A DNA stretch of 64,000 nucleotides, from the NCBI RefSeq assembly GCF_001949145.1, contig NW_019091526.1, positions 255,444 to 319,443 of the forward strand. Direction: 5' to 3'. A model generated the notes under the pieces. It ran no database searches and was not told the origin of the DNA. It saw only the letters and a list, made by a program, of their open reading frames with translations. Positions 33,901 to 40,613 of the stretch are shown here, in pieces. Origin of the DNA: Acanthaster planci (Eukaryota > Echinodermata > Asteroidea > Valvatida > Acanthasteridae). Numbering within the stretch: the stretch's first letter is position 1; each line of letters opens with the position of its first letter. Made by a program: the position numbers and the translations under genes.

Positions 33901-36842
33901 TATACTGTAGTGCCTTATAATGATGGCAAACTCATCATGTTCGCTCCATAAAGTGCAGTAAACTTCTTTGCATTGAGATGAACTATGAAGACAGTGGAGA
34001 ATAGGGACAATCCAATAGGAAAAATTTCAAAGCAGTGAGACCCGCCCTGCTAAAAGCCCTCGTGGAGTTTGAGTACTACAACCTTGGTGTGAACTTTCAT
34101 TATTCAGGCATGCAACTTTCTTTGGATCAGCTGATTTCCTCATTTTTCACTTGACACTCATGCCATTGAAAATTGATAAACACTGTACAAAGTCTTGTAA
34201 AGGTTGGCATATCCTAGTTTTTTGTCACAGTTCAAGTTGCATGCCTGATTATTCATGAGCAAAGAGAAGGTTATCTCACACAAGCAAGTTCTCAAGCGTT
34301 TCTAACCACCAAATCCCCTCCTTTCCTCTTTGGTCTTGCAGTCGCACTGCCCATTTCCGCACTCCCTCCTCTGCCCCCTCCTCCTCTACCCCCAATCCTA
34401 CCCCTTCCCAATCTCCCCTCCAGCAGCTTGGGTTGCAGCCCACCCTGCTAGGCTTCCCCCTGAAGAAGTCGTCGGCAGTGGCAGGCCAGGAGACGCTGGG
34501 ATCCCGGGGCGCCCAGGAGATCCGCCTTAAGCTGCTGCAGCTGTTGGAGAAACGTGGCCCGACGATGCTGGTCAGTCATGGCTGCCCCTTCTCCCAGGTA
34601 CATGTAAGCTCTCTGGAGTGGAAATGCATGATCTTACTTTTATATGGTAGCATGTGTGACAGTCAGATTTCACATTCTTGAGAAGCTTTATTGGGGAAAT
34701 ACTGAAATGTTTGCTCACTCGCTCTTTTCTAAGAACACAGAATTCCGTAGCCATAGCAACAGACATACATGTGCCTATTGTGTGTCCTTCAAGGTCTCAG
34801 TGAGCTCATTGATACACAGGTTCACTCCGCAGCATGGCATGCAAAGACATCACGGGTTTATGCCTTGAAAATTCCTCATGCCCATGTTGGAACCAGTGCT
34901 GATGTACATCCTCCACAGAGAACACACAAGGGCACTCCTTTCATTGCAAAGACATTATAGGCACATGCATATTCAGTAGAAAGTTGGTCACACCCATATT
35001 GGAATCAGTACCCTTTTGTGTCCTTCAGTGGCTCCCTTGAGCTCATAGAATGAACTGGGGCACTCCTCACATGCAAAACACGACATGTTTGTATAGATTC
35101 TGTTGAATTTGATCTGCCCATATTGGAACATGCCCTTCAGTTGCATATGTGAGTAGAACACAACATAAAGAAGTTTGGAAGAAAGTTCACAGACATGTTT
35201 AGATTAAAACTAGTTTTTTTTAAAGACTACTGATATAATCATATGAAAAATGAATGAAGTTAAAATATGTTTTCAAGGAGCCACTTGGCTTAATGTTTGT
35301 GCATTTTTTCAGGGCACTGTGCTTGCTATCCTCCAGGGCAAGTACACCAAACTTATCCAGCCGGAGAAATTGCAGTCCTTTTACCAGTGGTACAACATCT
35401 ACAATGGTCTGATGGACAACACGTTGGTGTCTGCCGAGAAGCTGGACAGTGTGCTGCCAGTCAAGCCCAGCTCTCGCCATTGGCGACGGCCCCGGACACT
35501 GTTTGACCAGCGCTATGAGCTGCCCCGGCTGATGAGCTGGTACCGCATGAACCCCCGACCCAGCCGAGCTGAGCTGGAGATCTACTTGGCCGAGCTGAAC
35601 TCGTCGGAAAGGCGCCGCAACTCCCACCCGCTCCAGTACTCCTCCATTGCCATCTGGTTTAAGAACGCCCGGGCCAAGTACCGCGGTGCGCGTGGCTTGA
35701 GCCCGGACTCACCTGAGGCAGAGCGAGCCCCTCGCACTGGCAAGGCGCCAGTGGGCCGTATTGCTGAGATGGGCGAGCGGAGGCGCGAGGCCGGCAATGG
35801 CCCCCGGCAGACTTACATCCAGCTGGGTCACTCAAAGGTCAAGACCGAGGGCAGGTCAAGATTAGCCAACCAAATTCGTTCACCTCAGAAGTCAGCCGAT
35901 CCTATCATGAGGGCTGACTCCAGAGGCATGACTTGTATCAGGACTAGCCTGAGCAATGGCCACATTAGCACAAACAACCATGCAGGCACCTTGTTATCAA
36001 CTCCTGATGTTTCCTCACTAAGAATCATGTCCAAAGTAGTCAGCAACAGCAGTGGTGTTGAGCAGGCAGCCATCACAACGCCCTCAAGCAGTGCCGCTGC
36101 TTCGCCTCAAGTGACAGACATTCGCAAGATCGCATCGGGGTTTGGCATCATGCTGTCGCCTGCCGTGCAAGACGTCGTAGCCACTGAGCGCAAACTCCAG
36201 CCTGTGGAGAACATCAAAACTGAGGAGCCTGCCCAAAGTAGCACGATGGCTGCATCCCCACATGACCCCAGCACTGTGCTGAATCTGTCCAACTCCAAAG
36301 CAGCCGCATCCACTGGCAATTCCACCCCTGCCACCACCCATCCCACTTCTGCCACCACTCTCGTCGTCCCTTCAATCAGCATGGCTCCTTCGAACAGCAT
36401 GACCTCTATTCGAGTGCCGACAACCACCATGGTGCACAACAGCATGTCAAATGGACCCACGCCGTCACAAAGCAAGCACGCTTCCCTCACGGACACTCAG
36501 CGGGGGCTGAGCATCCCCCAGCAGAACAGCACGCAGAAAAACCTTGGCAACCGCCCAACCCGGAAGCGGTTCAACATCCACCCAAGCCTTGAGGTGCCGA
36601 AGCTGCAAGCCTGGTTCTGCATCAACCCCAAACCGGACCGCCACACCATCGAACAGTTTGTGGCCGAGCTGAACCGAACGGAGTTTCGCAAGAACCAACC
36701 CAAGTATGACAGCAGGATTGTGTACGTGTGGTTTAAGAATGCCCGCGCCAAGTACTCAAGACAGAAAATTAAAGAAGGGGAAGAGAGCAATGCTGACACC
36801 TCCAACTTGACCCTGACATACTCCAAAGTCATCCAGTTGTAG
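9835..36842 (+). CDS. dve: Dve/SATB-family (compass) double-homeodomain transcription factor
   Basis: A nuclear DNA-binding regulator of the CUT-superclass compass group. Exons 9835-9936, 15822-16101, 29565-29741, 31327-31456, 34342-34597 and 35313-36842 join without a phase conflict into 824 codons. Domains in order: an S/P/A-rich N-terminus with basic SRKRKQ (possible nuclear signal); a CMP domain at about 131-229 (MLPVHCSVE.., VIQVQNWKALPFSMITDD), as in SATB1 and Dve, where it oligomerises; a CUT-like domain at about 286-350; homeodomain 1 at about 371-439; a low-complexity S/T/A linker; homeodomain 2 at about 732-796. Both homeodomains are longer than 60 residues, with extra residues before helix 3, and both end in WFKNARAKY. 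Vertebrate SATB proteins have one homeodomain plus two full CUT domains, so the two-homeodomain layout points to Dve. In flies Dve patterns midgut, limb and eye. The N-terminal exon is the least certain. Confidence 0.9.
10790..10960 (-). repeat. AAATTTGCGCAC-type dispersed repeat, inverted copy
   Basis: On the minus strand this reads CGCAAATTTTAAATTTGCAC, then TTCAAAGATTGCTC and AACACTGGCATCTATAG. It parallels CGCAAATTTGAAATTTGCGC, TTAAAGATTGTGC and AACACCGATATATATGG near 11630-11690 on the plus strand. Confidence 0.5.
11505..11690 (+). repeat. AAATTTGCGCAC-type dispersed repeat, direct copy
   Basis: This is the partner of the inverted copy 0.6 kb upstream. Internally it repeats a short AAAAATTGCTCA / AAAGATTGTGC unit several times, so it is minisatellite-like. 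Confidence 0.5.
12170..12940. repeat. Opposed minisatellite arrays flanking about 0.57 kb
   Basis: At 12170-12235 about four units of CCACTTTGCCCATTTG run head to tail. At 12805-12940 the reverse complement (AAATGGGCAAAGTGG and variants) repeats seven or more times with looser spacing. The region between them shows no coding frame. Opposed arrays at the two ends resemble the termini of a non-autonomous transposon, but no target duplication was identified. Confidence 0.5.
13951..14104. mobile_element. Foldback MITE-like element
   Basis: Two arms of about 69 bases are near-complementary: the left arm starts TTCACAATAGTGC and the right arm ends GCACTATTGTGAA, with only about 16 bases of loop. 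Arms also share CACCAAGAGTTTGCAACGC / GCGTTGCCAACTCTTGGTG with a few mismatches. No protein is encoded. A target duplication is not obvious. Confidence 0.7.
15822..16101 (+). CDS. dve: Dve-type gene, exon 2
   Basis: The acceptor is TTGATTCTCAG, phase 0, with 93 codons open to a donor G|GTAGGT in phase 1. The content is proline-, serine- and alanine-rich with SRKRKQ, as expected for a disordered N-terminal region. Its exit phase fits directly onto the CMP exon at 29565 (giving ..HEAKHGKMLPVHC). Confidence 0.75.
16105..16752 (-). repeat. Dispersed 0.6-kb repeat, copy B
   Basis: Inverted relative to copy A at 4748-5352, with alignable similarity over nearly the whole length. It begins four bases after the exon 2 donor, so one end abuts the splice site. 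A third, shorter relative of its terminal part appears near 16845-16945 (TTGCCCGATGGACGAGT, then GAGGCCTGGCAGGTACC). Confidence 0.65.
19830..19930. repeat. GTACATGTAC cluster
   Basis: Several overlapping copies of the palindromic word TACATGTACATGTA and close variants lie within 100 bases. It is one of many such clusters in the introns of this gene. Confidence 0.7.
21480..21920. promoter_or_regulatory. Candidate intronic enhancer
   Basis: A GC-richer, repeat-free block in the large second intron. It contains a perfect POU octamer ATGCAAAT at 21667-21674 and three K50-homeodomain sites TAATCC (21534-21539 and 21739-21744 on plus, 21638-21643 on minus), plus CCAAT-type words. Site clustering is seen directly; enhancer activity is inferred. 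Confidence 0.4.
22976..23580. repeat. CATCCTCAATCCTCCAAAATCCTCC minisatellite
   Basis: Roughly seven diverged units of CATTCATCCTCAATCCTCC followed by AAAATCCTCCA occur here, spaced about 45-60 bases in the second half. A final inverted unit (TGGAGGATTTTAGAGGATTG) runs into GGGTTAGGGTTAACAG. The same family occurs at 925-1310. Confidence 0.7.
24000..24135. repeat. GTACATGTAC cluster
   Basis: Six or more copies of GTACATGTA-type words (for example TACATGTACGTGTACAC) lie within this short stretch. Confidence 0.65.
25405..25470. repeat. GTACATGTAC cluster
   Basis: Overlapping TACATGTACATGTACATG plus nearby variants. A simple hexanucleotide-like microsatellite. Confidence 0.65.
27189..27206. 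repeat. A18 homopolymer
   Basis: Eighteen consecutive A residues. No element with a target duplication was recognised upstream, so it is recorded only as a homopolymer. Confidence 0.8.
28480..28775. repeat. GTACATGTAC cluster
   Basis: The densest run of the palindromic word in the window, with at least eight near-perfect copies in 300 bases. Confidence 0.7.
29565..29741 (+). CDS. dve: Dve-type gene, exon 3 (CMP domain, first half)
   Basis: The acceptor is CGCTTCAG and the donor is CAG|GTAAAG. It encodes KMLPVHCSVETVDL through LIKLDYTKDQIRNATG. The order resembles the SATB1 N-terminal domain (LPVFCVVE, then an LLxxALLSLGY-type segment), which supports the family call. Confidence 0.9.
29742..31326 (+). 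other. Dve intron 3
   Basis: Noncoding. It contains a truncated LINE 3' end (30743-30952) and nothing else recognised. Confidence 0.75.
30743..30952 (+). mobile_element. 5'-truncated LINE 3' end
   Basis: A short frame encoding ..SLDTFKDRLKSYWHRQAFG and TAA at 30845-30847 resembles the last residues of reverse transcriptases from CR1/Jockey-like non-LTR elements. About 70 bases later comes GGTACCGGCGCTCTATAAA and a tail of ATT repeats, a common form of LINE 3' ends. Nothing upstream of the last 34 codons remains. Confidence 0.55.
31327..31456 (+). CDS. dve: Dve-type gene, exon 4 (CMP domain, second half)
   Basis: The acceptor is CTGTGCAG and the donor is AG|GTGAGG. It encodes VIQVQNWKALPFSMITDD and ATVGQILGDLLSYITLKIKI, the best-conserved part of the CMP domain shared with SATB1 (..KWNPVPLSYVTD..ATVADML). 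Confidence 0.93.
32345..32613 (+). mobile_element. tRNA-derived SINE with 14-bp target duplication
   Basis: The element is bracketed by perfect direct repeats ACACAATGCGAGTG at 32331-32344 and 32614-32627. Its head has a B box (GGTTCGAATCC at about 32388) and an A-box-like TGGCCAGGTGGC. The body includes CTGCGATGGACTGGCAATCC, then GAAACCAGAGATTAATACC and GGCCTGATGAGCCA. That body resembles SINEs I know from invertebrate deuterostomes. The perfect duplication argues for a fairly recent insertion. Confidence 0.8.
34105..34247. mobile_element. 143-bp MITE with 6-bp target duplication
   Basis: Perfect 14-bp terminal inverted repeats CAGGCATGCAACTT / AAGTTGCATGCCTG are flanked on both sides by ATTATT (34099-34104 and 34248-34253). 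There is no coding capacity. Superfamily is uncertain: terminal CAGG and a 6-bp duplication do not decide it. Confidence 0.75.
34342..34597 (+). CDS. dve: Dve-type gene, exon 5
   Basis: The acceptor is GGTCTTGCAG and the donor is CAG|GTACAT in phase 0. It starts with an S/P/T-rich stretch and ends with the first half of a CUT-like helical domain (EIRLKLLQLLEKRGPTMLVS). This aligns in order with the SATB1 CUT-like domain that precedes its CUT repeats. Confidence 0.88.
34598..35312 (+). other. Dve intron 5
   Basis: Noncoding, 0.7 kb. Short degenerate direct repeats (AACACACAAGGGCACTCC-type words) are visible; nothing else. Confidence 0.7.
35313..36842 (+). CDS. dve: Dve-type gene, last exon with both homeodomains
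   Basis: The acceptor is CATTTTTTCAG|GGC; the frame stays open for 509 codons to TAG at 36840-36842. It completes the CUT-like domain (VLAILQGKYTKLIQPEKL), then gives homeodomain 1 (starts RHWRRPRTLFD, ends WFKNARAKYRG), about 290 residues of S/T/A/P-rich linker, and homeodomain 2 (starts RKRFNIHPSLEVPKL, ends WFKNARAKYSR), followed by a 28-residue tail. The open frame extends 63 bases further upstream, but that part is intron: the acceptor sits at 35312 and phase matches exon 5. Confidence 0.95.
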   Translation, partial: GTVLAILQGKYTKLIQPEKLQSFYQWYNIYNGLMDNTLVSAEKLDSVLPVKPSSRHWRRPRTLFDQRYELPRLMSWYRMNPRPSRAELEIYLAELNSSERRRNSHPLQYSSIAIWFKNARAKYRGARGLSPDSPEAERAPRTGKAPVGRIAEMGERRREAGNGPRQTYIQLGHSKVKTEGRSRLANQIRSPQKSADPIMRADSRGMTCIRTSLSNGHISTNNHAGTLLSTPDVSSLRIMSKVVSNSSGVEQAAITTPSSSAAASPQVTDIRKIASGFGIMLSPAVQDVVATERKLQPVENIKTEEPAQSSTMAASPHDPSTVLNLSNSKAAASTGNSTPATTHPTSATTLVVPSISMAPSNSMTSIRVPTTTMVHNSMSNGPTPSQSKHASLTDTQRGLSIPQQNSTQKNLGNRPTRKRFNIHPSLEVPKLQAWFCINPKPDRHTIEQFVAELNRTEFRKNQPKYDSRIVYVWFKNARAKYSRQKIKEGEESNADTSNLTLTYSKVIQL

Positions 36843-39525
36843 TAACTGACTTGCAGAATTGTCAACATTGCAAATGCTGAAAGTACTACCTTTACTAATG
36901 TGATGCATTTAAACCTTGTTATTATTTTAGTTTGGATGCACCATGAAAAATGACTAAGTCCTTAATGAGGGGTCAGAGAACATGATTTGTGTGGGATTTT
37001 CTCATTTTAAATGTACATGTAAAAACTGTCGTTTTAATTGGAAAAAAAACATAATAGTTCAAAAACAAAAAGGTACAGCCTATTATTTACATGGACATGT
37101 AGCTCCTTGTGAAGGGCAATGCTGCATTAAGATTGTTCATTAAATTTGAATCCATGTTGTTAAAATGGTAGGGAAGTTCAAATCTTTGAACAACTTGGAA
37201 AAAAATCACACATTCATTACACTGTGCTGAACACAGTAATTCTAATTAATTTTTTTTAAGATACCACTGTTGATGTGCAGGTAGTGATTTGGTCTATTGC
37301 AGATCTTTGAGATTATGAAACTTTTACTTTGGGCATACATGTACATTGACAAGAAGTTGGTTTCTTGTTCATAGAGTGTTCTTTAAACAATTTATCAATG
37401 ATTCCATCATGTAGAATTATTCCAGAGTTTGATTTACATGAGTTTAGTGTTATTGATGTTATTCTGTTTTATGTAGCAATTCCTGTAAACAGTATGCCAA
37501 ATTTTTTTGTCACCATCTACTCGATGACAATAGTTATGTGTTTCACCTAATGGAAGTTGTACAATATGTATTTAATAGACTTCTTAGAAATCATGTCTCA
37601 TTAAATGAAATTTACTGGTACATCTCACGTAAGATACATGGTATTTATGAAAATGCAAATTTATAGATTACTACTAGAATAGTACACTTGTACAAATTAA
37701 TTTCAAAACTTTTGAATTGTACAAAATTTCACATTATTTATTTATCACTGTGCCTTTTTTATTATGAAAATCATGTCTGGATGTCCTGTGATACGGTTAT
37801 TAATTGGAATCGCTTTGTGTCAAATTTGTATTTGATTATTTATCTTAAATCTGAACCCATGTGATCAACTTATATTTAAATTGAAAAATGTACTTATACA
37901 TGCCATCATGTTTTATTAATGTTCAAAGACAGGACATCTGTCAAAATATATTTTTTAATTTATTCTCGATGGGAATGTGCATGTATGTATCCTTTGACAT
38001 GCTCTTTTCAAAGAGGTCACTCTGACAGACCAGAAATGCATTGTCCCACTTTGCAGAAGACAAAGTCTTGTGGCAAAATTGCCACAGCTTTGTCTGCTTG
38101 ATAGACCGAAGGTTTTATCAGTCAAAAGGCTCCATAGTCTAAATACAAAAATCTCACTCATTGTATGCCAATTATGTAGGAAAATTGTAACCACGTGTAC
38201 AACGCCAACAGATGCATGTGCGTGCGATGTGCAAATGTTTTACACTCATGCGCGTACTGATCCAAATATCTTTGAAACCGGCGCAGCCTATAGGTGAAAT
38301 GAAAATGACATAGCTGGCATTGTGCCCTTTGAGGATTTTTGTAGAGTATGCAAATGTAGGGGGTGTAACTAATAAAAGAAATTTGTACACAACCAGGACT
38401 GTGACAAGGACTTTCCAGTGTCTAGTGACTAGGCGCTAGGGTGACTGTTAAGAGCCAGCATAGTGTAGAATCAATTTCAAGCTACTTGTAAGCTTCAGAA
38501 CCTTGAATTGGCATTGTTGAATCCACTCTCTGTCACGTAAGAACGCACAGCTGAAAAAGGGCTGATGGCATCGCAGGTTCAACAGTCAAGCAAATCTGGA
38601 GAGAAGTGGTGTCGGTGCTACTTTCAAGTAGCACGCGGCATATCACAGAAACAAGCTGAACTGTTTGTGAACTTGGCAACAGATCTTTGTTTCCATTTTG
38701 TTAAGGTTGTGAAATTTGGAGTTGATTCTGAGCTGCATTGTGACTCCTGGAGGGAATTAGAATTGATCTCAATGTGTTGGAGTCACCCATCACTGCACTC
38801 AGAACATTCTAATGTGTGTGTGTGCTGTTGCACGCCTCTCTATAAATACAACTATTTTTAGAAGGAGGTTCATATTAGACTAGTGTTCACTTCATAATAC
38901 ATGTAGCTCATAAAGCAAAAACACAGGCAGTATTGAATATTTTCGTGCATACCTGATGAAATATGCAACATGTACATCTGTGTTATTCACAAAAGGGTAC
39001 CGAGTTTGAAATAGTGTGCACGGGCTTTAATACTCTCAGCTGCTGAGAGAAGTTTTTTTTATTACACAGTTTAAAAAAAAAAAAAACACCAGAAAGGTTG
39101 GCTTGCAGGGCTCTGACAGGGTTCTTTTTGTATTGAAATAGATAGATCATTGAAAGAGATGGTAGACATTGTATGGTCAAGGCCAATTTGTACTTGGTGT
39201 GAATGCATTCAAATATGAACAAAAGAGTGAATTTGTGATGGCAGGTCAAATATTTGTGCTGCCAAGTTTGAAAGAATTGAACACATTTCAACTCGAGAAC
39301 ATATAATTTCGCTGTAATTTTTTTTTTACTTCAAATTCGCTTCGCATTTGCGTTCCCCTGAAGTATGAACCGGTCTGTATACACGTGAATTGCCTGTAGG
39401 CATGTCATACATTGATGTCAGTACGAGTGTTGTGAGTCTTGTGTTCATTTCTGATGAGTGTGAGTGTGAGTATTTGTGTGAGTACTGCAACACTCGTGCA
39501 GTGCCCATTTGCTGGTACATGTATA

Positions 39526-40613
39526 CAGTGTGTTTTAAAAGAAAGGAAACCGAGATTAATTTCTTCATTTCTTGGACATGGCGAAATATTTCGGAAATCG
39601 GTAACCACCATTTATGAACTAATGATGTCACCGTGGTTCAAAATTGTGCTGTAACTGCAGTACAATTTCGTCGTTGATAATCTCTAGGTAACATTCACCA
39701 TTGAGATTGCCATCAAAGAAACAGGGTCCAATGACAGTGCCATCTCCGCACAGACCTATCCAAAGAGAAATCTTCTCTCAGCCCATTTTCACATCAAAAC
39801 TGAAGTTGGATGGGGTATGCATCGGAATGTGTTTGCGGACATTCTGGCTATTGACTTGGCCATTCATGAAAAGCACTGCTTCATCTCCAATCACAAGGTG
39901 CTCCAAGAATCTGGGATGCCGGACAAAGATGCATCAAGGAGTTCGTGTCGCCTGTGCATCTTGTAAGGGTACATTGGGTGTCCAACCGAACAATCCTGTG
40001 GAAAGGGGATGGCGAAATTCCTAGCCCATTTCTCCTGGCAGACACCTGCGGGTCTCTTAGTAGCAACTCACGGACAGCCCTGATGTTTGCATCTGATCTT
40101 GCCGTTCGTTGTCGGCCTGAGCGACCCTTATTGAGATTCAAGCTTGTCCCCTCCCTTTGGTACTTCCGGATGTTTTTCCAAATTGTCGACTTGACGGAAA
40201 TGGCACAGTCAGGAAAACACTGACCATATGCATCTGCTACTTGCTGGAGGCTTCCAGTCCTCAACCACTTTGTTACCACAAACACACGCTGCCTAGTTGT
40301 AAGGTGCATTTTGCTGGTCTGAGAAAATGAACAACCTCTCCAACTATCAAGGAGTGGGCAATGAATAACATGCTGAGGACTGCATAAATTGGAGGCCTAA
40401 CAAAAGCCCTGCAATGGGCAGAGAAGGCTCTTTACCAAAACATCAATCTGGTGCAAGACCAGTTCTGACATAGTTGATTGAACTGCTTCGTGCTCAGTCA
40501 TCTGTGACAGTAAATTGGATTTCATGGTTTCATAAGAAAGAGGACATCATTAGTTAATAAATGGTGGTTGCCAACTTTCAAAATATCAAGCAAGTTTTTT
40601 AAAAAACACACTG
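39526..40613 (-). mobile_element. Degenerate mariner-like DNA transposon
   Basis: Ends read CAGTGTGTTTT inward on both sides and abut TA dinucleotides (39524-39525, 40614-40615), the target used by Tc1/mariner elements. Further in, the inverted ends match again: 30 bases at 39600-39629 against 40543-40572 with two mismatches. Between them, on the minus strand, lies a transposase remnant: an N-terminal helix-turn-helix region starting MHLTTRQRVFVV at 40309, a basic RNGLG segment, then a catalytic-type GDEA and VNSQNVR. At least two frameshifts and one stop separate these parts, so it is dead. Confidence 0.85.
39682..40309 (-). pseudogene. Broken transposase of the mariner-like element
   Basis: The first 110 or so codons are intact: helix-turn-helix, STIWKNIRKYQREGTSLN, a basic linker RSGRQRTARS, and RIVRLD. 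The frame then slips near the codons for the KMHRRHELL segment, slips again just before VIGDEAV, and a stop follows the segment after the catalytic aspartate. Similar proteins in other invertebrates carry the helix-turn-helix region followed by a DDE domain. The break positions are seen directly; family placement rests on memory of the motif order. Confidence 0.75.

Larger units (their letters stand above)
31457..34341 (+). other. Dve intron 4
   Basis: Noncoding. It holds an intact SINE (32345-32613) and a 143-bp MITE (34105-34247). Otherwise AT-rich and unrecognised. Confidence 0.75.

Noticed and set aside
35250-35312. Upstream extension of the homeobox exon to an ATG at 35250
   Set aside because: A strong acceptor at 35312 matches the phase of the preceding exon and completes the CUT-like domain; the extension is intronic.
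35220-35627. Minus-strand open frame opposite the first homeodomain
   Set aside because: Antisense shadow of the homeobox exon; the plus strand explains the codon structure.
36107-36496. Minus-strand open frame opposite the linker between homeodomains
   Set aside because: Antisense shadow of a GC-rich low-complexity coding region.
39945-40223. Plus-strand frame across the mariner remnant
   Set aside because: It is the complement of the transposase remnant, which is recognisable only on the minus strand.
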